Source: Salininema proteolyticum | Lineage (GTDB): Bacteria; Actinomycetota; Actinomycetes; Mycobacteriales; Micromonosporaceae | Reading direction: 5' to 3' | Length of the DNA stretch: 64,000 nt | Assembly: GCF_042685645.1 (NCBI RefSeq) | Contig: NZ_JBHUNX010000001.1 | Coordinates: 1,116,001 to 1,180,000, forward strand | In this document: positions 38,868 to 46,855 of the stretch, in pieces | Numbering within the stretch: position 1 is the first letter of the stretch | How the letters are laid out: each line of letters begins with the position of its first letter | The notes under the pieces: generated by a model | Seen by the model: the letters and a program-made list of their open reading frames with translations, nothing else | Told to the model about the DNA's origin: nothing | Databases searched by the model: none | Program-made: the position numbers and the translations under genes

Positions 38868-38895
38868 GGGGCGGCGCCGTTCACGGCGCCGCCCC
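38868..38895. terminator. Bidirectional terminator between convergent genes
   Basis: GGGGCGGCGCCG-TTCA-CGGCGCCGCCCC, a perfect 12-bp stem with a four-base loop, lies between the convergent DsbA-like gene and the small secreted protein gene and can serve both. Confidence 0.75.
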
Positions 38896-38910
38896 GATTC
38901 ACGGTGCGGT

Positions 38911-39210
38911 TCAGCGGAAGCTGAAGTACCAGCCGCCGCTCATCTGCGAGCAGCTCATCACGATGGTGTATCCCTTGCCGGCGGTGACGCCCTCGTTGTA
39001 GCGGCAGTCCGATTTGCTGCCGAAGGGTCCGGCGAGATGGGCCTGCGCGCCGACGTCACTGGTGGCGGCGGACGGCCCGTCCGCGGCTGCGGGGGACGAA
39101 GCACTCGGAGAGAAGGCGGCGGCGCTTCCGGCGAGGAGCAGGGACGCCGCTACGCCCGCAGTGGCGGTGGCGAGCGCCGTGGCGGTCTTTCGGATCACCG
39201 GTCGTTTCAT
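38911..39210 (-). CDS. Small secreted protein with two cysteines, unknown function
   Basis: 99 residues. ATG 39210 follows AAAGGA. A twin-basic N-terminus and hydrophobic stretch ending SAAAFS form a Sec signal, leaving a mature peptide of about 50-60 residues after a Ser/Ala/Pro linker. The mature end has two cysteines (DCRYNEG and VMSCSQM) that could form one disulfide, and finishes GGWYFSFR. I do not recognise a family; small secreted actinobacterial proteins with this layout are often spore-coat-associated, lectin-like or inhibitor peptides. It is monocistronic and has its own -10-like TACAGT upstream. Confidence 0.7.
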   Translation of the reverse strand: MKRPVIRKTATALATATAGVAASLLLAGSAAAFSPSASSPAAADGPSAATSDVGAQAHLAGPFGSKSDCRYNEGVTAGKGYTIVMSCSQMSGGWYFSFR

Positions 39211-39296
39211 GGGGTTGTCCTTTCTTTGGTTCTCGGTGGCCACACTGTATCGAAGAATTCGCAATAATGCATCCCAGAGATCGGTCGCTGTACGGA

Positions 39297-39328
39297 AACG
39301 GCCCCGACGCCGCGGCGTCGGGGCCGTT
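39297..39328 (-). terminator. Terminator after betT
   Basis: A 32-base perfect palindrome (AACGGCCCCGACGCC and its complement) starting 19 nt past the betT stop; on the minus strand it runs into GTTTCCG. It also insulates the small secreted protein gene. Confidence 0.75.
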
Positions 39329-39346
39329 CAATTCAGCGCGGAGCGC

Positions 39347-41467
39347 CTAGGAGACGGTCTCGTCGTCCCTGGCCTCGGCCTGTCCGGGGAGGTCGGGCTC
39401 CCCGAATCCCGAGTTGTCCTGCGGGATGGGAGAACTGCCCGGAGCCTCGCGCGAGAGGCGGAGGAACTCGAGGTGGTTCTCGTAGTGGTCGAGCACGTCG
39501 CTGATCAGCTGCGTCGAGGTATAGCCCATGACGTCGTAGTCCATGTGCCCCTCGGAGAGCTGGACGGTCAGGCGCCAGTACTCGTCGGACTCGGACACGG
39601 TCCGGGCCGCGAAGGACGGCTTCTGGGCGGCCTCCCCGAGCAGCGCGTAGGTGAAGTACTGCTCGGTGCCCATGCCCACCTGGAGTTCCAGGTACGGCGA
39701 GCCGTCCTCCAAGTCGACACGGTGCAGCGCGACCTCGACGCCCTGGCCCTCCAGCTCCTTTGAGACGGACTCGAAGGCGGGAAGGGCGGTCGTCTCGATG
39801 TAGCGCTCGACCTGCTTGCGCGACGGGCAGCTCATGGCCCGCCCGATACGGCTGCGCCAGGAGCGTTCCGGCCCCTTGGCCTCGGTGGAGCGTTCGGAGA
39901 GGAACGCGTGCAGCGACGCCTTCTTAGCCTCGGCGCGGTAGGTCTCGACCCGCAGCGCCTTCCACAGCCCGTAGGCGACCAGGTAGAGGACGAACGAGAA
40001 CGGCAGGCCCATGACCACGGTGGCGTTCTGCAGGGCGGTCACTCCGTTGACCCACAGCATGGCGATCGTCAGCAGGCCGAGCACGACCGACCAGAAGACG
40101 CGCATCCACTTGGAGGCGTCCTTGGTAGGGTCGCTGAGCTTCGAGGTGAAGTTGCCCAGCACGATGGCGCCGGAGTCGGCCGAGGTGACGTAGAACAGCA
40201 GGCCCACGAAGGTGGCCAGGCCGGCCACGAAGGTGGCGCCGGGGTACTGGCTCAGCAGAGTGTAGAACCCCTGTTCGGGGGTCGCCATGGTCGTCTCGCC
40301 GAAGGCGGCGTCACCGCCGCGCACCCGGTTGAGGGCCGCGTTGCCGAAGACCGACAGGAACAACAGGGTGAAGATGAACGGCACGATCATGGCCGCGCCG
40401 ACGAACTGGCGGATGGTGCGTCCGCGCGAGATCTTCGCGAGGAACAGGCCGACGAACGGCGCCCAGGCGATCCACCAGGCCCAGAAGAACAGCGTCCAGG
40501 CGTTCATCCACTCGTCGGCGCCGCTGTTGTATCCCATGGTGTCGAGCGTCATCGTGGCGAAGCGGGTGGCGTAGTCGCCGACGTTGAGCACGAGCTTGTT
40601 CAGCGCGTCGATCGGGCCCTGGACGACCATCATGTAGACGACCAGGCCGATGGCGAGGATGACGTTGAGCTCCGAGAGGCGCCGGATGCCCTTGTCGATG
40701 CCGGCCACGGCCGAGGCGGTCGACATGAGCACGGCGACGGCGATCAGCGCGATCTGCATGGTCTCGTTCTGGGGCAGTCCGAACAAGTGGTGCAGGCCGA
40801 AGTTGAGTTGGACGACGCCGATGCCGAGGCTGACGGCCACGCCGAAGACGGTGCCGAGGACGGCGGCGATGTCGACGGCGTCGCCGACCGCGCCCTCGAC
40901 GCGCTTGCCGAAGATCGGGTAGAGCGCGGAGCGGATGGTCAGCGACAGGCCGTGCCGGAAGGAGAAGTACGCCAGGGCGATGCCCATGAGCGTGTACATC
41001 GCCCAGCCGGTGAGGCCGTAGTGGAACAGGGTCCAGACGATCGACTGGCGGGCCGCCTCGACCGTCTCCGCGTCGCCGGTCGGCGGCGCCAGGTACTGGG
41101 TGACGGGCTCGGCCACCGAGTAGAACATGAGGTCGACGCCGATGCCGGCGGCGAAGAGCATGGCCGCCCAGGCGAAGACGCTGAAGTCGGGCTTGGAGTG
41201 GTCGGGTCCCAGCTTCACCTTCCCGTACTTGGAGAAGGCGAGGATGATGACGAAGGCGAAGACCAGGGTGCCGGTGAGGATGTAATACCAGCCGAAATAG
41301 TGGGAGACCCATCCGACCATCTCACCGATCGCGTACTCGGCCTGTCCGCGGGCGGCGATCGCCCAGACGGAGAAGGCCACGAGCGCGATCGCGGAACCCC
41401 AGAACACGGTGTGCTTCACGGGAGTTCGCGACGGACGGGTCGCGGTATCGTTGGGTTCTTCGGGCAC
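39347..41467 (-). CDS. betT: BCCT-family choline/betaine transporter
   Basis: 706 residues: 12 membrane segments plus a C-terminal cytoplasmic extension of about 180 residues, as in BetT/OpuD-like carriers where it senses osmotic strength. The signature tryptophan-rich helix is FFWAWWIAWAPFVGLFLAKISRGRTIRQF. The chain starts at GTG 41467 after AAGGAG. It imports choline or glycine betaine, coupled to Na+ or H+. It follows betA but is separated from it by a strong terminator-like hairpin, so it may be partly independently expressed. Choline uptake feeding BetA/BetB is the natural reading. Confidence 0.9.
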   Translation of the reverse strand: MPEEPNDTATRPSRTPVKHTVFWGSAIALVAFSVWAIAARGQAEYAIGEMVGWVSHYFGWYYILTGTLVFAFVIILAFSKYGKVKLGPDHSKPDFSVFAWAAMLFAAGIGVDLMFYSVAEPVTQYLAPPTGDAETVEAARQSIVWTLFHYGLTGWAMYTLMGIALAYFSFRHGLSLTIRSALYPIFGKRVEGAVGDAVDIAAVLGTVFGVAVSLGIGVVQLNFGLHHLFGLPQNETMQIALIAVAVLMSTASAVAGIDKGIRRLSELNVILAIGLVVYMMVVQGPIDALNKLVLNVGDYATRFATMTLDTMGYNSGADEWMNAWTLFFWAWWIAWAPFVGLFLAKISRGRTIRQFVGAAMIVPFIFTLLFLSVFGNAALNRVRGGDAAFGETTMATPEQGFYTLLSQYPGATFVAGLATFVGLLFYVTSADSGAIVLGNFTSKLSDPTKDASKWMRVFWSVVLGLLTIAMLWVNGVTALQNATVVMGLPFSFVLYLVAYGLWKALRVETYRAEAKKASLHAFLSERSTEAKGPERSWRSRIGRAMSCPSRKQVERYIETTALPAFESVSKELEGQGVEVALHRVDLEDGSPYLELQVGMGTEQYFTYALLGEAAQKPSFAARTVSESDEYWRLTVQLSEGHMDYDVMGYTSTQLISDVLDHYENHLEFLRLSREAPGSSPIPQDNSGFGEPDLPGQAEARDDETVS

Positions 41468-41504
41468 ATTTGCTCCTTTGTCGGTTTTCCGGGTGGGAGA
41501 CGGA

Positions 41505-41535
41505 AAAGGCGCCTCCCGGGTCGGGAGGCGCCTTT
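41505..41535 (-). terminator. Hairpin between betA and betT
   Basis: AAAGGCGCCTCCC pairs perfectly with GGGAGGCGCCTTT around a five-base loop. Reading towards betT it is followed by TTTTCCG, six bases after the betA stop. It probably terminates or attenuates the betBA message before betT. Confidence 0.8.
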
Positions 41536-41541
41536 CAACCG

Positions 41542-43209
41542 TCAGTTCGCTTCGGCCGCAGCAGTCTTATCGTGCTGGTAGTAGGGCACTTCGGACGGCG
41601 GAAGCGGGGTATTGCCGAGAATGAGGTCGGATGCCTTCTCGGCGAGCATCATGACCGGGGCGTAGATGTTCCCGTTGGTCAGATACGGCATGGCGGAGGC
41701 GTCGACGACGCGCAGTCCCTCGAGGCCGTGGACCTTCATGGAGGTCGGGTCGACCACCGCGTCCTCGCCCACGCCCATCTTGGCGGTGCAGGAGGGGTGG
41801 TAGGCGGTCTCGGCGTCCTTGGCGACCCAGTCGAGGATCTCCTCGTCGGTCTCGACGGAGGGTCCGGGGCTGATCTCGCCGGAGTCGAACTCCTTGAAGG
41901 CGTCCTGGGCGAGGATCTCGCGACCGACGCGGACGGCCTCGATCCACTCCTTGCGGTCGTTGGGAGTGGACAGGTAGTTGAACCGGAGCGCCGGCTTCTC
42001 CTTCGGGTCGGCGGACTTGATCTTCACATCGCCGCGCACGTCGGAGTACATGGGTCCGATGTGGATCTGGTAGCCGTGCTTGGCGTCGACCTTGGTGCCG
42101 TCGTAGCGGACCGCGATCGGCAGGAAGTGGAACATGAGGTTCGGGTAGTCGACCACGTCGTTGCCGCGCACGAAGCCGCCGGCCTCGAAGTGGTTGGTCG
42201 ACGCCGGACCCCGCTGCCCCCACAGCCATTGCGCGCCGATGACCGGATAGTAGAGCGGGTTGTAGATCGGGTTGTAGCTCACCGGCTGGGAGCAGGCGTG
42301 CTGGATGTAGACCTCCAGGTGGTCCTGGAGGTTCTGCCCGACGCCCTTGAGCTCGTGGCGGGCCTTGATGCCGACGCTCTCCAGGTGCTCGGGGTCGCCG
42401 ATGCCCGACAACTGGAGCAGCTGCGGCGTGTTGATCGCGCCGCCCGCGAGGACGACCTCGCCGGCCATGGCGGTGTGGGTGACGCCGGCCTGGCGGTACT
42501 GCACGCCGACGGCCTTCTTGCCCTTCATGAGGATCTTGGTGACCATCGAGAGGGTCTTGAGTTTGAGGTTCGGACGGTGCTTGACCGGGTGGTAGTAGGC
42601 CCGCGCCGACGACCAGCGGCGGCCGTTCTTGATGTTCCGGTCGAAGTGCTGGAAGCCCTCCTGTTGGAAGCCGTTGACGTCCTTCGTGATCGGATAGCCG
42701 GCCTGCTGTGCGGCGTTCAGGAACGCCTTGAACAGCGGGTTCCCGGCGGGGCCGCGCTCCAGCCAGAGCGGGCCCTCGTCGCTGCGCCAGTCGTCAGGGC
42801 CGACCGAGAGGTTCTCCATGCGCTTGTAGTAGGGCAGGCAGTGGGCGTAGTCCCACGTCTCCATGCCCGGGTCGGAGGCCCAGCGCTCCAGGTCCATCGG
42901 GTTGCCGCGCTGGAAGATCATGCCGTTGATCGACGAGGAACCGCCCAGCACCTTCCCGCGGCCGTGGTAGACGCGCCGTCCGCCCATATAGGGCTCTGGC
43001 TCCGACTCGTAGCGCCAGTCGTAGAGCGGGTTGCCGATGATCTGCGTCAGCGCCGCCGGCATGTGGATGAAGATGTCCCAGATCCAGTCGGCACGGCCGG
43101 CCTCCAGCATGAGCACGGAGTTGTTCGGGTCCTCCGAGAGGCGGTTGGCCAGCACGCAGCCGGCGGAGCCTCCGCCGACGACGATGTAGTCGTATTTCTT
43201 CACTGCCAT
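41542..43209 (-). CDS. betA: Choline dehydrogenase (GMC oxidoreductase)
   Basis: 555 residues, flavoprotein of the GMC family. The FAD-binding YDYIVVGGGSAGCVLANRLSE opens the chain; HGRGKVLGGSSSINGMIFQRG and VVLAGGAINTPQLLQLSGIG are PROSITE-type GMC signatures, and YHPSCTAKMG carries the catalytic His. It oxidises choline to betaine aldehyde at the membrane. The gene is five bases after betB, so both are one transcript. ATG 43209 gives the usual short N-terminus. Together with BetB it makes glycine betaine, an osmoprotectant. Confidence 0.92.
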   Translation of the reverse strand: MAVKKYDYIVVGGGSAGCVLANRLSEDPNNSVLMLEAGRADWIWDIFIHMPAALTQIIGNPLYDWRYESEPEPYMGGRRVYHGRGKVLGGSSSINGMIFQRGNPMDLERWASDPGMETWDYAHCLPYYKRMENLSVGPDDWRSDEGPLWLERGPAGNPLFKAFLNAAQQAGYPITKDVNGFQQEGFQHFDRNIKNGRRWSSARAYYHPVKHRPNLKLKTLSMVTKILMKGKKAVGVQYRQAGVTHTAMAGEVVLAGGAINTPQLLQLSGIGDPEHLESVGIKARHELKGVGQNLQDHLEVYIQHACSQPVSYNPIYNPLYYPVIGAQWLWGQRGPASTNHFEAGGFVRGNDVVDYPNLMFHFLPIAVRYDGTKVDAKHGYQIHIGPMYSDVRGDVKIKSADPKEKPALRFNYLSTPNDRKEWIEAVRVGREILAQDAFKEFDSGEISPGPSVETDEEILDWVAKDAETAYHPSCTAKMGVGEDAVVDPTSMKVHGLEGLRVVDASAMPYLTNGNIYAPVMMLAEKASDLILGNTPLPPSEVPYYQHDKTAAAEAN

Positions 43210-43214
43210 GGGTC

Positions 43215-44690
43215 TCAGTCCTCTCCCTGGAACCAGCGCATGGGTTCCGGCGCCGTGTTCTGCCAGATGTGCTTGGCCTCGCGGTACTCGTCGAGCCCGT
43301 GGTGCCCCAGCTCGCGTCCGACGCCGGACTTGCCGAAGCCGCCCCACTCCGCCTGGGGGACGTAGGGGTGGAAGTCGTTGATCCACACCGTGCCGTGGCG
43401 CAGCGCGCCGGCGACCCGCTGGCCGCGCGAGGCGTCCGAGGTCCACACGCCGCCGGCGAGACCGTACTCGGTGTCGTTGGCGAGAGCGACGGCCTCCTCT
43501 TCGGTCGTGAAGGTCTCCACAGACAGGACGGGGCCGAAGACCTCCTCGCGCACGATGGTCATCTCCCTCGTGCAGTCGTCGAAGACGGTCGGCTCCAGGA
43601 AATAGCCGTCCCGGTACTGGTCCCCTTCGGGCCGTTTGCCGCCGCAGCGCAGTGTGGCGCCCTCGTCCAGGGCCGACTGGATATAGCCCTCGACCTTGTC
43701 GCGGTGCTGTTCGGAGACCATGGGGCCGACCTCGACGCCCTCGTCCTGGCCGCGTCCCAGCTTGATCTTCCCGGCACGCTCCACGACGGCGTCGACGAAG
43801 CGGTCCTTGACCGATTCCTCGATGATCAGGCGGGCGCCCGCCGAGCAGACCTGCCCGGAATGGAAGAACACCGCGTTCAGCGCGAAGTCCACCGCCGTGT
43901 CGAAGTCGGCGTCGGCGAACACGACGTTCGGGTTCTTCCCGCCCAGCTCCAGCGCGATGTTCTTCACGTCTGCGGCGGCGGTGGCCATGATCCGCTTACC
44001 CGTCTCCAGGCCCCCGGTGAACGACACCATGTCCACGCCCTTATGGGACGTCATGGGCGCACCCACCCCCGGACCGTCGCCCAGCATCAGGTTCACCACC
44101 CCGGCCGGAACCCCGGCCGCCTCGATGATCTTCACCAGCTCCACCGTCGCCAGCGGAGTCACCTCCGAAGGCTTGATGACACAAGTGTTACCCGCCGCCA
44201 GAGCAGGCGCCAGCTTCCACGACATCTGCAGCAGCGGATAGTTCCACGGCGCGATCAGCGAACACACGCCGATCGGCTCGTAGACCACACGGCTGATCGA
44301 GTTCGGAACACCGGTGTCGACCATGCGGCCCGCGTCTTTTCCGGCCATGTCCGCGTAGTAGCGGAAGACGGCGGTGATGTCGTCGACGTCGGCCTCGGCC
44401 TCGGCGAGGGTCTTCCCGGTGTCGAGGGACTCGATCCGGACCAGTTCGGACTTCTTCTCCTGCAGGCCGTCGGCGACGGAGCGGAGGACGGTGCCGCGTT
44501 CGGCGGCGGTCGTGCTCCTCCACGGGCCGGAGTCGAACGCCGCTCGGGCGGCGGCGACGGCGGCGTCCACGTCCTGCGCGGAGGCTTCGGCGACCTCGGC
44601 GAGCGGCTGCGCGTTGGCGGGGTCGATGACGGCGCGGGTGGACGGCTCGATCGGGTCCACCCAGCTTCCGTTGATAAATAGCTCGGGCAT
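43215..44690 (-). CDS. betB: Betaine-aldehyde dehydrogenase
   Basis: 491 residues, ALDH superfamily. Catalytic residues: Asn150 in IAPWNYP, Glu248 in ALELGGKNP, Cys282 in HSGQVCSAGARLI. This SGQVCSAG pattern and the VWINDFHPYVPQAEWGG C-terminal segment are typical of BetB and relatives. It converts betaine aldehyde to glycine betaine with NAD. It is the first gene of betB-betA-betT, and a 20-bp inverted repeat lies 10 nt before its ATG. Other aminoaldehydes are possible side substrates. Confidence 0.92.
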   Translation of the reverse strand: MPELFINGSWVDPIEPSTRAVIDPANAQPLAEVAEASAQDVDAAVAAARAAFDSGPWRSTTAAERGTVLRSVADGLQEKKSELVRIESLDTGKTLAEAEADVDDITAVFRYYADMAGKDAGRMVDTGVPNSISRVVYEPIGVCSLIAPWNYPLLQMSWKLAPALAAGNTCVIKPSEVTPLATVELVKIIEAAGVPAGVVNLMLGDGPGVGAPMTSHKGVDMVSFTGGLETGKRIMATAAADVKNIALELGGKNPNVVFADADFDTAVDFALNAVFFHSGQVCSAGARLIIEESVKDRFVDAVVERAGKIKLGRGQDEGVEVGPMVSEQHRDKVEGYIQSALDEGATLRCGGKRPEGDQYRDGYFLEPTVFDDCTREMTIVREEVFGPVLSVETFTTEEEAVALANDTEYGLAGGVWTSDASRGQRVAGALRHGTVWINDFHPYVPQAEWGGFGKSGVGRELGHHGLDEYREAKHIWQNTAPEPMRWFQGED

Positions 44691-44699
44691 AAGTCCAAG

Positions 44700-44719
44700 A
44701 CTGTACCGTCCAGTACAGT
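44700..44719. promoter_or_regulatory. Palindromic operator before betB
   Basis: ACTGTAC, six bases, GTACAGT: a perfect 7-6-7 inverted repeat ending 10 nt before the betB start, overlapping -10-like TACAGT/TACTGT on the minus strand. Its form suits a TetR-family dimer such as BetI. No betI lies beside the operon in this window. Confidence 0.7.
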
Positions 44720-44866
44720 AAGTTTCAACGGGATCGTTGTGTACCTCTCCAAAAACCGGTTGCGCCGGTCATAGCGGGGCTCCGAATTGGAGTGGCGATT
44801 CAATTCCGCACGGTGACAATCGGGAGTGCGATCGTGAATTCCCTTATGGAAGCGAAGGGGCGCGCG

Positions 44867-45442
44867 TCAGCCGGAGAAGCCTTCGGCGAGTAGGACCTCA
44901 CGGGCCGCCATGAGGGCGAAACCGAGGAGGTTGGCTCCTCTCCAGCGGCGTGGATCGTCCACCCCCTCATCGTCCTCGGCCATTCCGATGCCCCAGTTCC
45001 GGTCGATGGGACTGGCCTCGACCAGCACGTGGTCCCCTGTAGCGACCAGGTACTCGCCCATGGCGCGGTTCTGGCGGAATTTGAGGAGGCTGCCGTCGAC
45101 AACGATGTCGAACCGGTGGCGGCGCCAGGTCTGCTCGTCGAATCCGCGCACCGATCGGCCGATGCCCTGCGCGGCTCCGGGGTGGTCCTTGCCGAGGATC
45201 TTCTCAGCGGAGCGCTCGTCGCCGAAGAGCCGCGCCTTGCGGGCCATCATGTAATGCTCCGCGGTGGGGTAGGTGATCCCGTCTTCGGTGAAGGGGGAGG
45301 GGCGCCACTGGCTCAGACACTGGCGCCCGGGGCGAGTCGGATGTGTGGGCCGGTGACTCCAGAAGCGGAGGTGGCGGTAGGTCCGACCGGCTTCGGTGTC
45401 GCGGATCAGGGCGGAGAGGCCGAGCGGGAGTGCGGTGGCCAT
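44867..45442 (-). CDS. NADAR-domain protein (YbiA-like N-glycosidase)
   Basis: 191 residues. The NADAR/YbiA fold is shown by LSQWRPSPFTEDGITYPTAEHYMMARKARLFGDERSAEKIL and later NRAMGEYLVATGDHVLVEASPIDRNWGIG. Characterised members hydrolyse N-glycosidic bonds of reactive riboflavin-pathway intermediates or ADP-ribose-linked groups; some are anti-phage or ADP-ribosylation-reversal factors. The first 10 codons are duplicated, in degenerate form, 60 nt upstream. The gene stands alone between betB and the amidohydrolase gene. Confidence 0.85.
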   Translation of the reverse strand: MATALPLGLSALIRDTEAGRTYRHLRFWSHRPTHPTRPGRQCLSQWRPSPFTEDGITYPTAEHYMMARKARLFGDERSAEKILGKDHPGAAQGIGRSVRGFDEQTWRRHRFDIVVDGSLLKFRQNRAMGEYLVATGDHVLVEASPIDRNWGIGMAEDDEGVDDPRRWRGANLLGFALMAAREVLLAEGFSG

Positions 45443-45510
45443 GGGGAAATCGCGGAAACCTTCGAGCGGGTGGGGACGACCGCGCGGGAGTGCGGCGGCC
45501 GTGGGGATAT
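45421..45510. repeat. 60-nt-spaced direct repeat at the start of the NADAR gene
   Basis: The 30 bases from 45421 and the 30 from 45481 differ at about four or five positions and lie exactly 60 nt apart. The first copy holds the NADAR start codon and first codons; the second has ATG changed to GTG. This looks like a tandem duplication of the gene's 5' end that has begun to diverge. Confidence 0.6.
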
Positions 45511-45554
45511 TGTGCGCGCGTTGGTGTTCGCGGTCAACCGCTTATACGAGTCGA

Positions 45555-45587
45555 GGCGCCGGGCCCGCCATATGCGGGCCCGGCGCC
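45555..45587 (-). terminator. Strong hairpin after the amidohydrolase gene
   Basis: GGCGCCGGGCCCGC and GCGGGCCCGGCGCC form a perfect 14-bp stem with loop CATAT, 17 nt past the amidohydrolase stop. No T-run follows on the minus strand; it may be a G/C-only terminator of the type common in actinobacteria. Confidence 0.6.
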
Positions 45588-45603
45588 GGTCGGCATTTTC
45601 GGT

Positions 45604-46755
45604 TCAGTCGCCGAGGACCTGCTCGCCCTTGACGTAGGCGCTCTCCACGGTGGAGTAGATGTCGAGCGGGTCGCCGCTCCACACGCCGATGGTGCCGTGC
45701 TTGCCGGTCTCCAGCGAGCCGACCCGGTCGTCGATCCCCATGATCCGCGCGGGGTTGACGGTGACGGTCTTGAGCGCGTAGTCGCGGTCCAGTCCCGCCC
45801 GGATGGCGACGATGACCTGCGTCATCAGGTGGTTGATGGGGATGACGGGGTGGTCGGTGATGATGGAGACCTCCACGCCGGCCTTGTACAGCAGCCCGGG
45901 GCTCTCGGGGGTGCGGTTGCGCAGCTCCATCTTGGAGCGGGAGGTCATCAGCGGGCCGTTGGCCACGGGGATGCCCTTCTCGGCCAGGATGTCGGCGATG
46001 AGGTGGCCCTCGGTGCCGTGGTCGACGACGAGGCGGTAGCCGAACTCCTCGGCGACCCGGACGGCGGTGGCGATGTCGTCGGCGCGGTGCGAGTGCTGGC
46101 GCCAGGGGATCTCTCTTTTGAGGACCTTGCCGATGGCCTCCAGCTTGAGGTCCCTCTCGGGGTGCTCCTCGTGCTCCTGCTTGGCGAGGTAGTTCTGCGC
46201 CTCGACGAAGGCGCCGCGCAGGATCGCCCCGGTGCCCAGGCGGGTCGAGGGCTTCTTGTCCTTGCCCCCGTAGACCCGCTTGGGGTTCTCCCCGAGGGCG
46301 GACTTGATGCCGGTCGGCTCGCGGAGGAGCATCTCCTCCACGGTCCGGCCGTGGCAGTTGACCGCGACGGCCTGCCCGCCGACCACGTTGCCCGATCCGG
46401 GCATGATGCCGACGGTGAGGACGCCGCCCTCGACCGCGTCGCGGAAGCCGATGTCGGCCGGGTTGATCGCGTCGAGGGCCCGCACGTCGGCGGTGACGGG
46501 GTCGGTCATCTCGTTGGTGTCGGAGTTGGCGTTGCCGGTCGCCTCCTCGTGGACGCCGAGGTGGGTGTGGGCGTCGACGAGGCCGGGGAGGACGTGCTTG
46601 CCGGAGGCGTCGACGGTCGGGACGCCGTCCGGGACCGGGGTGTCGGGGCCGCCGACGGCGGTGATGAGGCCGTCCTGGACGACGACGGTGCCGCCGTCGA
46701 TCTTCTCGGAGGTGACGGGGTGGACGGTGGCTCCGGTGAGAGCGAAGGTGCCCAT
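45604..46755 (-). CDS. Metal-dependent amidohydrolase (imidazolonepropionase-like)
   Basis: 383 residues, TIM-barrel amidohydrolase. HVLPGLVDAHTHLGVHEE carries the first metal His-x-His, RQHSHRADDI and VVDHGTEGH further metal histidines, and ITDHPVIPIN the catalytic Asp region. LETGKHGTIGVWSGDPLDI is the usual C-terminal return to the small beta-sandwich. It probably hydrolyses a cyclic amide, ring lactam or peptide-like compound; the substrate is unknown. ATG 46755 is preceded by AGGGAG and the promoter carries a 20-bp palindrome, so the gene is likely under specific repression. Confidence 0.87.
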   Translation of the reverse strand: MGTFALTGATVHPVTSEKIDGGTVVVQDGLITAVGGPDTPVPDGVPTVDASGKHVLPGLVDAHTHLGVHEEATGNANSDTNEMTDPVTADVRALDAINPADIGFRDAVEGGVLTVGIMPGSGNVVGGQAVAVNCHGRTVEEMLLREPTGIKSALGENPKRVYGGKDKKPSTRLGTGAILRGAFVEAQNYLAKQEHEEHPERDLKLEAIGKVLKREIPWRQHSHRADDIATAVRVAEEFGYRLVVDHGTEGHLIADILAEKGIPVANGPLMTSRSKMELRNRTPESPGLLYKAGVEVSIITDHPVIPINHLMTQVIVAIRAGLDRDYALKTVTVNPARIMGIDDRVGSLETGKHGTIGVWSGDPLDIYSTVESAYVKGEQVLGD

Positions 46756-46778
46756 GTGAAAACTCCCTTGTACTCGGT

Positions 46779-46798
46779 TACTAGCCGCTTGGCTAGTA
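46779..46798. promoter_or_regulatory. Palindromic operator upstream of the amidohydrolase gene
   Basis: TACTAGCC-GCTT-GGCTAGTA, a perfect 8-4-8 inverted repeat, starts 24 nt before the amidohydrolase start and also lies 58 nt before the divergent VIT1 gene. The form suits a TetR or PadR-type regulator not encoded beside it. Confidence 0.65.
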
Positions 46799-46855
46799 CA
46801 TTAGCAGGCCTGTTCGAAGGCGTGTCGCGGTGGAGCCCCCGGGCACCGTGGTTGA

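Noticed and set aside
41470..43365. Long plus-strand open frame opposite betA
   Set aside because: It is a complement-strand shadow of a G/C-rich gene. It is low-complexity, has no ribosome site and no domains, while the minus-strand frame shows all GMC oxidoreductase motifs.
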